Positions 7,424 through 14,459 of a DNA stretch of 21,951 nucleotides are shown here, in pieces (the stretch's first letter is position 1; each line of letters opens with the position of its first letter). Made by a program: the position numbers and the translations under genes. The notes under the pieces were generated by a model, which searched no databases, was not told where the DNA came from, and saw only the letters and a list, made by a program, of their open reading frames with translations. Source of the DNA: JBBSJT01 sp041691015 (GTDB taxonomy: Bacteria > Chlamydiota > Chlamydiia > Chlamydiales > Parachlamydiaceae); NCBI GenBank assembly GCA_041691015.1, contig JBEPVN010000035.1, positions 1 to 21,951 of the forward strand, written 5' to 3'.

Positions 7424-7501
7424 CTACAAAATGAGAGAAAAAGGATACAAAAAAGAAAAAAGTTATTTTGAAGACATTTGCTTTTAACCCTCTTTCTCTC
7501 T

Positions 7502-8914
7502 TTAAAGTTTTTTTGCATAGATGAGATAATTCGCAGGATGTAAAAATCGTGAATCCTCAGTACTTACAGGAGTGATGTTTCGATCATCGCAGTAATGCCA
7601 CTCTTTACCATTGTAAACAACAGATGTCCAATGGACTTGATACTTATTCTGAGCAAATCCAGCAAGCTCATATTGAGTTTGATCCTTATCAAATCTCTCG
7701 TCAAACAAATAAGAGGCATCAATAATTTGATCTTTGAGCGGATCGACAATATAATTTTCTACCCTTAATACTAATATTTTCTGAGGCTTTCCAACAATTT
7801 TGTTTGTTTCTACAAATTTTGTAACAAACTCTCCATTATTTGCTTTTAGAGCATCTTCTATCTTTAATTCATCTAGAAGCTCATCTCCGTAGGCAATTAT
7901 TTTTTCCTGAACGGACCCGTCTATTTTTTTAAGTGGAAGAACTCCCTGGGGTGTGGTATCTCCCGCAAAATACTTATCCCCCGTTGACAAAGGAAATATT
8001 CTTATATTTTCCAACTCAAAAGTTAATCCGATGACATAAAAAATAAGCTCAAAAAACTGTCCTGCATCTTGAAAATTAAACTCTTCCGAACTATCCAGAA
8101 AACCGCCCTCTAAAAGACTCGCCCTAAAAATTGTAGTGCGCAAGCTACCAACCAAAGCTCCTAATTTATCCGGTTTATCTTCGCTTTTCCATGCATTAAG
8201 AAGTGATGTAAATGATGTTAATATTTCTTTGCGCCCTTTAAAAGAGTCTTCGCTTTCATCATTTCTTTTTTCAATAGCGACAGGGATTAAAGAAGAAAAA
8301 TTATCTATTGCTAAAAGAGGCTGTAGGGCAGCATTCATGTAACAAGTGTTCCCGGCATTAGTAAGACCCCTTACTTTTGTAGGTTCTTTTTCTTCCGGAA
8401 GCCTACTTTCAAGAATCTGCATTAATTCTTCATATTTTGTATTTAACTCAAACGAATTATCGAGCAGCCCTTGAATCTGCCCATTATGAAAAGAAATATC
8501 GCAGGATAATTGTTCCTCCAATAGGGCAATTTTATTAACCAATTTTTTCTTTCCATCTTTTAGAAGCAATAATTCCGATCTCAAAAATTTTGATGCTCGT
8601 GCTTCTGCCCAAATAGGGTCTTGCGAATAAATAGCCTTTTCATATTGAACTAGGACTTCATTTAAAAAAGACCATTTTTTGGTTGTTTTGAGGTAGAGAT
8701 CTTCTATTGATTTAGCGCTTAATTTTGGAGGAACACAACGCGATATAAAAAAAGCAATAATTAGAAAAAGAGAAATCGTTACAAAAACAATTTTTGAGGC
8801 AGTAATATTCAATAAAAAATCTTTAGTTACTTTGCGGTCCCCTAAAGAGCCAATCGACCCCTCGACCGTGGAATAAACGCTTTCAAAAGACGCTTCCATT
8901 AAACTAATATCCAT
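7502..8914 (-). CDS. Membrane-anchored USP-type deubiquitinase (peptidase C19 family)
   Basis: The 470-residue protein has a hydrophobic span at about residues 38-58, a helical segment (60-180), then a eukaryote-type ubiquitin-specific protease domain. Visible landmarks in order are the Cys box VRGLTNAGNTCYMNAALQ with nucleophile Cys191 and QDAGQFFELI at 282-291 (the QDAxEF box). Next come LVLRVENY at 381-388 (matching LxLxLxRF) and a His box, VHWTSVVYNGKEWHYCDD, with His428 and candidate Asp443. The end is ANYLIYAKKL, typical of a USP C-terminus. All catalytic elements appear present, so activity is likely. The natural substrate would be host ubiquitin conjugates, implying secretion into the host cell or inclusion membrane, but no secretion signal can be proven by eye. 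AGGA precedes the ATG and a promoter lies at 8946-8975. It probably came from a eukaryotic host (inference). Confidence 0.85.
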   Translation of the reverse strand: MDISLMEASFESVYSTVEGSIGSLGDRKVTKDFLLNITASKIVFVTISLFLIIAFFISRCVPPKLSAKSIEDLYLKTTKKWSFLNEVLVQYEKAIYSQDPIWAEARASKFLRSELLLLKDGKKKLVNKIALLEEQLSCDISFHNGQIQGLLDNSFELNTKYEELMQILESRLPEEKEPTKVRGLTNAGNTCYMNAALQPLLAIDNFSSLIPVAIEKRNDESEDSFKGRKEILTSFTSLLNAWKSEDKPDKLGALVGSLRTTIFRASLLEGGFLDSSEEFNFQDAGQFFELIFYVIGLTFELENIRIFPLSTGDKYFAGDTTPQGVLPLKKIDGSVQEKIIAYGDELLDELKIEDALKANNGEFVTKFVETNKIVGKPQKILVLRVENYIVDPLKDQIIDASYLFDERFDKDQTQYELAGFAQNKYQVHWTSVVYNGKEWHYCDDRNITPVSTEDSRFLHPANYLIYAKKL

Positions 8915-8945
8915 AATATTTATCCTATTAAAAAACTATTAGTTC

Positions 8946-8975
8946 ATTTTAACATAATTATTAATATTAATTCAA
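8946..8975 (-). promoter_or_regulatory. Promoter of the USP-type deubiquitinase gene
   Basis: Minus-strand TTGAAT (complement of 8970-8975), an 18-bp spacer and TAAAAT (complement of 8946-8951) match the consensus at 4/6 and 5/6 positions. Transcription should start about 25 bases before the ATG at 8914, which fits the AGGA ribosome site. The region is very AT-rich, so chance matches are possible. Confidence 0.5.
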
Positions 8976-9053
8976 TACTATAATTTAATAGAAGAATCTA
9001 TTCTTTTCCTGTGCGATTTTTCGAAGAAAATGTGTCGTGCGTTATTTTATTTC

Positions 9054-9083
9054 TTGACAGGATATTAATCCTTAAGATACGAT
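9054..9083 (+). promoter_or_regulatory. Promoter of tRNA-Leu (and possibly yidD)
   Basis: A perfect TTGACA (9054-9059) is followed after 18 bp by TACGAT (9078-9083), 4/6 to consensus. Transcription should begin near 9090, about 17 bases before the tRNA 5' end. It could also read on into yidD. Confidence 0.65.
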
Positions 9084-9106
9084 GTGGCTTCATTTTCTTA
9101 GAACCT

Positions 9107-9190
9107 GCGGAAGTGGCGGAATTGGTATACGCGCTAGCTTGAGGTGCTAGTGAGGTTAAACTCGTGGGGGTTCAACTCCCCCCTTTCGCA
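9107..9190 (+). tRNA. tRNA-Leu (anticodon GAG)
   Basis: This is an 84-base class II tRNA. The acceptor GCGGAAG pairs with CTTTCGC (one G-U pair), with discriminator A. The anticodon stem CTAGC/GCTAG encloses loop TTGAGGT (anticodon GAG, reading CUC/CUU). A long variable arm follows, then a T arm with GTTCAACTC. CCA is not encoded. It sits between the deubiquitinase gene and yidD/F-box gene. Confidence 0.95.
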
Positions 9191-9284
9191 ATTTTTATCT
9201 CTATATGCAATTATTTTTTTTAATTTAATTTATTACATAAAACATTGTTCTTTTAATTGTAATCAATTAAGTTGAAGAAAACCT

Positions 9285-9497
9285 ATGAAAACAATTGCTG
9301 TCACCTTAATTCGAATTTATCAATTAACGATAAGTCCGTTACTTGGTAATAATTGTAGATTTATTCCTAGCTGTTCTTGCTATGCAAAAGAAGCTATAAG
9401 TAAACATGGAATTTGTTACGGGTCTTACCTAAGCATAAAACGTATTATGCGCTGCAACCCTTGGAATAACAACTTCGGGGTTGATGACCCGCCTTAA
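9285..9497 (+). CDS. yidD: YidD family membrane protein insertion efficiency factor
   Basis: The 70-residue protein shows the full YidD pattern: an amphipathic N-terminal helix (MKTIAVTLIRIYQLTISPLLGNN), then CRFIPSCSCYAKEAISKHG with its conserved cysteines, then RCNPWNNNFGVDDPP. YidD sits at the inner face of the cytoplasmic membrane and helps YidC/Sec insert membrane proteins. It is usually found with rnpA-yidC, but here it stands 94 bp after tRNA-Leu, away from that cluster. The ribosome site is weak (GAAG). The F-box gene follows after 40 bases on the same strand, so they may share a transcript. Confidence 0.92.
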   Translation: MKTIAVTLIRIYQLTISPLLGNNCRFIPSCSCYAKEAISKHGICYGSYLSIKRIMRCNPWNNNFGVDDPP

Positions 9498-9526
9498 AAA
9501 ATATCCACGGATGGATGCTGTTATAC

Positions 9527-9534
9527 AAGGAGGT
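9527..9534 (+). promoter_or_regulatory. Strong ribosome binding site that fixes the F-box gene start
   Basis: AAGGAGGT is close to perfect anti-16S complementarity and lies three bases before the ATG at 9538. It makes the internal ATG far more likely than the in-frame TTG/ATG codons at 9481-9486 that overlap the end of yidD. Confidence 0.75.
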
Positions 9535-9537
9535 CTT

Positions 9538-10152
9538 ATGTTTGTTCCCTCATGTTCTGATGTTGAAAATCACATTTTATCCTTTTTAACCCCAGAAGAT
9601 CTCTGCCGCTCTACTCTAGTTAATAAAAAATGGAGGATAAGAGCCTCGCATAATTCCTTATGGAGTCGTTTTTTCTTAAAAAATCGATTTTCTCCTGAAA
9701 AATCAATCAAAGCGCACTACGATCTTCGAGGAATTATATCATTAAACGCCTTAATAAAACGCGTTCACGAATTTTCTAAGAAGGTGAAGCAGAAAGAAAA
9801 TGGGGAGTTATTTTGCTACTTTCCTGAGCAAACTAGATGCTATTTTTCGGCTAAAATCCTGAACAATGATAAAAACGATAAATTTGGAATAAGGGAATGT
9901 TACTGGTTTTTGGGTGATTTATCTCTAGAAAAAATTATTATAAGGGATGTAATTACAATTGGCGACAACCACAATTATATCGTCCATACTAGGCTGCCAA
10001 AAAATCCGGAAATAAGGAAAAAATCCGATAGGATAGTTGCCATCATTGGAAGTAGAGCATCAGATAATGCTGAAAAAATCGAATTAAATAACAAACAGAA
10101 ATCCAAATCCAAATCCAAATCCAAACATAGACCCTTTAACATCGCAACATAG
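9538..10152 (+). CDS. Small F-box domain protein, candidate host-directed effector
   Basis: From the preferred start the protein has 204 residues. Residues about 5-50 read as an F-box: DVENHILSFLTPEDLCRSTLV, then NKKWRIRASHNSLWSRFF. This includes the usual hydrophobic positions, the L-x-P-x-D-L core and the VxxxW pattern. F-box domains dock to Skp1 in eukaryotic SCF ubiquitin ligases. Bacteria have no SCF, so such proteins act inside host cells. Residues 50-185 match no substrate-binding domain I recognise (no LRR, WD or ankyrin repeats). The C-terminus is a KSKSKSKSK tail encoded by a hexanucleotide repeat. Parachlamydia-related genomes are known for F-box family expansions, which fits. Secretion is inferred, not seen. 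Confidence 0.72.
   Translation: MFVPSCSDVENHILSFLTPEDLCRSTLVNKKWRIRASHNSLWSRFFLKNRFSPEKSIKAHYDLRGIISLNALIKRVHEFSKKVKQKENGELFCYFPEQTRCYFSAKILNNDKNDKFGIRECYWFLGDLSLEKIIIRDVITIGDNHNYIVHTRLPKNPEIRKKSDRIVAIIGSRASDNAEKIELNNKQKSKSKSKSKHRPFNIAT
10099..10125 (+). repeat. Hexanucleotide tandem repeat (AAATCC)4 inside the F-box gene
   Basis: Four exact AAATCC units (10099-10122) plus three bases encode alternating Lys-Ser near the C-terminus. The unit is a multiple of three, so copy-number change would alter tail length without shifting frame. Confidence 0.9.
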
Positions 10153-10282
10153 AAAACTTCAGATTGCACATAGATAGCTTTTTTACGTAATGACAGAGGT
10201 TGCTTTGTTATTTCTAGTCTAGAGGGAACAACAGGAACTGTCTCGCTTTTAAGTTGAAAAAAGCGCAATCGGGGTTGCTGGC

Positions 10283-10325
10283 ACTTCCTAAGGGACTTTA
10301 AGGGCGGTGCCGGGCTTTAGGAAGT
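10283..10325. repeat. Inverted repeat spanning the stop codon of the LysM gene
   Basis: ACTTCCTAA (10283-10291) and TTAGGAAGT (10317-10325) are perfect 9-bp inverted repeats around the end of the LysM coding sequence. A competing pair, GGCAC/GTGCC, lies at 10280-10284 and 10307-10311. On the minus strand a T-run (complement of 10257-10262) follows further on, so it may assist termination, but the geometry is poor. The remainder of 10153-10280 shows nothing else. Confidence 0.35.
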
Positions 10326-11514
10326 CGGAGGTGAGCTGGTTATGTCTTTTCAAATGATCGATATCAATATCGAGTCTTCGCGAAATTTTCCAAAGGGAAT
10401 CCCCTTCTTGAACGATATAGACAGAATCTGTCTTAGGCTTTGCTATTTCAACAGGAGCATTTAATACCTCTGCTTTAACTTGAGATGCATTCATGCTTAC
10501 CGGTAAAAACTTATGAAGTGCTACCTGATGGTGAAACTTTTCTGGAACTTCCTCACCGGAATACTCATAAAGACGCATAGCGGCCATTTGGCGCACAGAA
10601 TCGCCCCTTGGGCTTGTAAGAATTGCAAGAGAAAACTTTTGAGCCTCTTCCGTCTTATGGATTAATTCGCTTAAGATCATCTTAATGTATGCATCATCCA
10701 ATTTACGCACTATTTGAGGACCATCAGTTTTTAAAAGAAGGTATGCTGCGGCCCTCGAGTGGCTTTTTACGTATTCCAGAAGAAAATACTGTCTTCTTGC
10801 CTTTGTTAGATCCGCTGATTGTTTTTGATGTTCTGTAAATTGAGAAAGCATCGAAAAATTGCCTTCCAAAAGCACGTTCAAAATCTCCTGCTTTTTAATA
10901 GGACGATTTGAACGAGAAAATAGCATTTCCACAGACAAGAACTCAGGAGTCAAGTAGAAAGCATCTTGTAGAGTATGATTGAGTTTGTTTTTTGAAGCTT
11001 TAAGATTTAAAAAAAGTCCTTTTGGAGTAAGAGGCCAGCGTTCGCGCTTTGCAAAAGCAATCAATGTTTCAAATTGTTTGTCGTTGAGCCCCGGGTATGC
11101 AAGAACTTTTGCAGGTTTCCCATCTTTTTTGAATCCAAAAGAAATCAAACGAATTTCTACCGGTTGAACATCGTCTAAGAGTGCACGGGAGAGGTCAAAA
11201 TGATGGAATGTCACAAGAACTGCCAAACTCAAATCACGTATCTTATAGCCATTTTCGACAAACTCTGAATTGGATAGCTTTTGAACAAGCTGCTCTAAAG
11301 ATAAACTTTTAAAATACCTGATAATTTCTTCGTTACTGTGGTCGATTGCAAATGGTGTTTGCTGTTCATCAATATTTGGGGGTCTTAATTCAAAATAGGG
11401 AGTCGGGGGACGCTCGCGCATGACCCAGTAAAAAAAAAAGGAAACAAGCATGATATTTAAAGCAGCGCTTAAAATGAGCCATGCCACAAGTTTTCTTGTT
11501 TGATTATTTTCCAA
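10288..11514 (-). CDS. Membrane-anchored LysM-domain protein
   Basis: The 408-residue protein starts with one hydrophobic span (about residues 9-30, LVAWLILSAALNIMLVSFFFYWVM) after a short basic tail. This fits an N-in single-pass inner-membrane protein with a periplasmic body. Residues 60-345 are mostly helical with no domain I can name. Residues 366-408 form a C-terminal LysM module (YIVQEGDSLWKISRRLDIDIDHLKRHN...LKPGTALKVP), which binds N-acetylglucosamine polymers such as peptidoglycan. The gene overlaps the end of pckG by 11 bases and closes the helicase-mreB operon. With mreB as operon mate, a role in chlamydial peptidoglycan or division-site organisation is attractive but inferred. Confidence 0.8.
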   Translation of the reverse strand: MENNQTRKLVAWLILSAALNIMLVSFFFYWVMRERPPTPYFELRPPNIDEQQTPFAIDHSNEEIIRYFKSLSLEQLVQKLSNSEFVENGYKIRDLSLAVLVTFHHFDLSRALLDDVQPVEIRLISFGFKKDGKPAKVLAYPGLNDKQFETLIAFAKRERWPLTPKGLFLNLKASKNKLNHTLQDAFYLTPEFLSVEMLFSRSNRPIKKQEILNVLLEGNFSMLSQFTEHQKQSADLTKARRQYFLLEYVKSHSRAAAYLLLKTDGPQIVRKLDDAYIKMILSELIHKTEEAQKFSLAILTSPRGDSVRQMAAMRLYEYSGEEVPEKFHHQVALHKFLPVSMNASQVKAEVLNAPVEIAKPKTDSVYIVQEGDSLWKISRRLDIDIDHLKRHNQLTSDFLKPGTALKVP

Positions 11515-13321
11515 TTTCTAAACGCTCTCTTAAGTTCGAAAGTTCATCTTTAATCCCTGCCGGCAAATGATCTTGAAATTTTTCAAAATAAGTTTTAAGT
11601 TCATTTACTTCATTCAGCCAATCTTTTTTGTTGATTTCAAATAATTTATCAACGACGTTAGCATTTAAATTTAGGTTTGTTAAATCGAGGGCTCTTGTTG
11701 CTGGGACATACCCGATAGGAGTTTTTGTGACCTGCTGGTCGTTCGGATTTTGTGATCTTTCAAAGATCCATTTTAAAATACGGCTGTTTTCTCCAAATCC
11801 CGGCCAAAGCCATTCTCCCTGTTCCCCTTTTTTAAACCAATTTACAAAATAAATACGCGGTAATTCACCCGTTGCTTCATTTCGTTTTCCAACTTCCAGC
11901 CAATGATTAAAATAATCTCCCATATTGTAGCCGCAAAAAGGAAGCATCGCAAAAGGATCATGCCTTAGCAACCCTACATCTCCTGTAGCTGCAGCTGTCG
12001 TTTCAGAGGTGATGCTCGCCCCCAAAAAAGTTCCATGCTGCCAATTGAAAGCTTCATAGACCAAAGGCACAACAGAAGATCTTCTTCCGCCAAAAATAAT
12101 TGCAGAAATCGGCACACCTTTTGGATTTTCGAAATTTTCATCGATTACTGGGCATTGCTTTGCAGGCGTTGTAAATCGTGAATTTGGGTGAGCTGCTTTT
12201 CCTTTGCTATTTGGAGTCCAATCCTTGCCAAGCCAATCGATAAGATGGGGAGGTTTTTCGCTCATTCCCTCCCACCAAACATCTTTGTCATCTGTCAAAG
12301 CAACATTTGTAAAGATCGTATTTTTTTGAATTGTCTTCATCGCATTTGGATTGGAATCCATAGAAGTTCCAGGAGCTACTCCAAAAAATCCGGCTTCTGG
12401 ATTAATGGCATATAATTTTCCGTCTTTTCCAAATTTCATCCAAGCTATATCATCCCCTACAGTTTCAACTTTCCATCCAGGCAAAGTAGGGTTTAGCATC
12501 GCAAGGTTTGTTTTTCCGCAAGCACTTGGAAAAGCAGCTGCTATATATTTTTTTTCACCTTCAGGATTCGTAATACCTAAAATAAGCATATGCTCTGCAA
12601 GCCATCCCTCTTCTTTTCCCATAACTGAGGCAATGCGCAAGGCAAAACATTTTTTTCCAAGCAGCGCATTGCCGCCATATCCGCTTCCAAAAGACCAAAT
12701 GGACTTAGATTCTGGAAAATGCACAATGTATTTATCTTTGTTACAAGGCCATGAGACATCTTCCTCTTTTGATTGAAGAGGCATGCCAACAGAATGCAAA
12801 CAGGGAACAAAATCATCATGGGACAAAATATCCAGAACTTTTTCTCCCATTCTTGCCATAATGCGCATGTTGCAAACAACGTAGGGAGAATCGGTAATTT
12901 GGACACCGATATGTGAAATATCAGAATTTAGCGGGCCCATGCTAAAGGGAATCACATACATGGTTCGCCCTTTCATGCAGCCGTCGAAAAGACCTCTTAA
13001 TTTTGCAGCCATAGCTTTTGGTTCGCGCCAATTGTTCGTTGGACCAGCATCCTCTTTTTTTTCAGAACAGATAAACGTCCTATCCTCAACTCTTGCCACA
13101 TCGTCCGGGGTAGATCTGCAAAGATAGCTATTTGGCCTTTTTTCTTGATTGAGCTTTATACAAGTACCGGAATCAACCATCTTTGTACAAAGATCATCAT
13201 ATTCTTTTTGAGAACCATCGCAAAGACGAATTTGATCAGGTCGACAAAGCATTGCCGTATTTTCAACCCATTCCATGAGCTTTTGATTGGTTGTCCATCC
13301 TGTAAAATTGATTCCTGACAT
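11504..13321 (-). CDS. pckG: Phosphoenolpyruvate carboxykinase (GTP)
   Basis: The 605-residue protein has the normal length and motifs of the GTP-dependent class. These include SGYGGNALLGKKC (213-225), the P-loop FPSACGKTN (264-272) with reactive Cys268, and the metal-binding ETVGDDIAWM near 290. INPEAGFFGVAPGT and the nucleotide-binding WPGFGENSRILKW also match. It interconverts oxaloacetate and phosphoenolpyruvate with GTP/GDP. In chlamydiae this links TCA intermediates to gluconeogenesis and cell-envelope sugar supply. The start lies 27 bases after mreB with GAGAAG upstream, and the end overlaps the LysM gene, so it belongs to the same operon. Nothing in the sequence suggests damage. Confidence 0.97.
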   Translation of the reverse strand: MSGINFTGWTTNQKLMEWVENTAMLCRPDQIRLCDGSQKEYDDLCTKMVDSGTCIKLNQEKRPNSYLCRSTPDDVARVEDRTFICSEKKEDAGPTNNWREPKAMAAKLRGLFDGCMKGRTMYVIPFSMGPLNSDISHIGVQITDSPYVVCNMRIMARMGEKVLDILSHDDFVPCLHSVGMPLQSKEEDVSWPCNKDKYIVHFPESKSIWSFGSGYGGNALLGKKCFALRIASVMGKEEGWLAEHMLILGITNPEGEKKYIAAAFPSACGKTNLAMLNPTLPGWKVETVGDDIAWMKFGKDGKLYAINPEAGFFGVAPGTSMDSNPNAMKTIQKNTIFTNVALTDDKDVWWEGMSEKPPHLIDWLGKDWTPNSKGKAAHPNSRFTTPAKQCPVIDENFENPKGVPISAIIFGGRRSSVVPLVYEAFNWQHGTFLGASITSETTAAATGDVGLLRHDPFAMLPFCGYNMGDYFNHWLEVGKRNEATGELPRIYFVNWFKKGEQGEWLWPGFGENSRILKWIFERSQNPNDQQVTKTPIGYVPATRALDLTNLNLNANVVDKLFEINKKDWLNEVNELKTYFEKFQDHLPAGIKDELSNLRERLEIGK

Positions 13322-13348
13322 TGGCTTCTCACAAAAAAATAATGGGTT

Positions 13349-14446
13349 TTAAAGGCTTTTTCTTTTTTTAAATTTATCCAAGTATTCAAGGGCCTTACCT
13401 GTCCCAAGACAAACCGCAAGAAGAGGATTTGGAGCAATAAGTGCAGGCAAGCCTGTTTCTTTAATAAGCGCCTTATCAAGGCCTTTAATCAAAGCGCCGC
13501 CGCCAGCTAGCCACATTCCTCTTTCAACAAGATCAGCAGCAAGTTCTGGAGGACATTTTTCCAAAGTGAGTTTTACATATTCAATAATTTGCTGAATAGG
13601 TTCTGCAAGGCATTCCCTAATCTCTACAGAATTGATACGTTTTGTAACAGGAAGTCCGGCCACTTGGTCCCGTCCTCTAACTTCCATTTCAAGTTCGCTG
13701 CCGCCAAGCGGATAGGCTGAACCGATTGTAATTTTTATGTCTTCTGCAGTTCTTGGACCAATCATCAAGTTATATGTACGTCTCATATAATTGATGATGC
13801 ATTCGTCAAATTCATCTCCTGCAATCCTTAAAGACCTGGACTCTACAATTCCGCCAAGTGAAATAATGGCAATTTCAGTAGTTCCGCCCCCGATATCGAT
13901 AATCATGTTTGCAAAGGGTTCATGAACTGGAAGGTCTACGCCAATTGCTGCTGCCATTGGCTCTTCGATCAAAATAACTTCCTGCGCCCCTGCGTGCAAG
14001 GCAGAATCCTCAACGGCCCTTTTTTCAACGCCTGTAATGCCGGAGGGTACCGCGATCAAGATTTTAGGACGAAACAAGCTTCTTGCAGGAGTTACCCGCT
14101 TAATTAAAGCCTTTAACATCCCCTCTGCAATTTCAAAATCCGCAATAACACCATCTTTCATGGGCCTTACGGCATGAATTTTTCGAGGTGTTTTTCCAAG
14201 CATATCTTTTGCTTTTTTGCCAACTGCCAACACTTCATTTGTTTGGGAATCAACAGCCACAACAGAGGGTTCTGCAAGGACAATTCCCTTGCCCCGTACA
14301 AAAACAAGCGTGTTTGCCGTACCAAGATCAATCCCGATATCGTTTGAGAACACGCCTCTAAATTTATTAAGCTGTCCAAAAGCAGAATTATAAAATTTTG
14401 CTGCAATCGACTTAAAATTCATATTTGCTTGAGCTTTTTTACTCAT
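13349..14446 (-). CDS. mreB: Rod shape-determining actin homologue MreB
   Basis: The 365-residue protein carries all actin-fold nucleotide motifs: phosphate-1 DIGIDLGTANT (36-46), phosphate-2 IDIGGGTTEIAIISLGG, and the adenosine motif WLAGGGALIKGLDKAL. It also has the N-terminal amphipathic segment used for membrane contact (near MNFKSIAAKFYNSAF). Members of the Chlamydiae generally lack FtsZ and use MreB with RodZ to organise septal peptidoglycan synthesis, so here it is probably a division protein (established for Chlamydia, inferred here). The ATG lies 13 bases after the helicase stop with AAGGA at good spacing, indicating co-transcription. A second ATG at 14422 is possible but has no comparable ribosome site. 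Confidence 0.97.
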   Translation of the reverse strand: MSKKAQANMNFKSIAAKFYNSAFGQLNKFRGVFSNDIGIDLGTANTLVFVRGKGIVLAEPSVVAVDSQTNEVLAVGKKAKDMLGKTPRKIHAVRPMKDGVIADFEIAEGMLKALIKRVTPARSLFRPKILIAVPSGITGVEKRAVEDSALHAGAQEVILIEEPMAAAIGVDLPVHEPFANMIIDIGGGTTEIAIISLGGIVESRSLRIAGDEFDECIINYMRRTYNLMIGPRTAEDIKITIGSAYPLGGSELEMEVRGRDQVAGLPVTKRINSVEIRECLAEPIQQIIEYVKLTLEKCPPELAADLVERGMWLAGGGALIKGLDKALIKETGLPALIAPNPLLAVCLGTGKALEYLDKFKKRKSL

Positions 14447-14459
14447 ATAATCCTTATCT

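Noticed and set aside
7502..8914. ChlaDub1/2-type (CE clan) deubiquitinase
   Set aside because: In CE proteases the order is His-Asp-Gln-Cys. Here the Cys box precedes the His box and matches the USP family.
9481..9537. Upstream start (TTG 9481 or ATG 9484) for the F-box gene
   Set aside because: It overlaps the end of yidD without a ribosome site, whereas AAGGAGGT directly precedes ATG 9538.
9975..10268. Minus-strand frame of 97 codons with a Leu-Asp repeat
   Set aside because: It is the antisense of the AAATCC repeat and the F-box gene end. It has no ribosome site and no family resemblance.
12351..12776. Plus-strand frame of 141 codons opposite pckG
   Set aside because: Shadow frame of an unmistakable PEP carboxykinase gene, with no ribosome site and no recognisable motif.
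13156..13479. Minus-strand frame of 107 codons across the mreB/pckG junction
   Set aside because: It overlaps both well-supported genes in another frame and shows no family motif.
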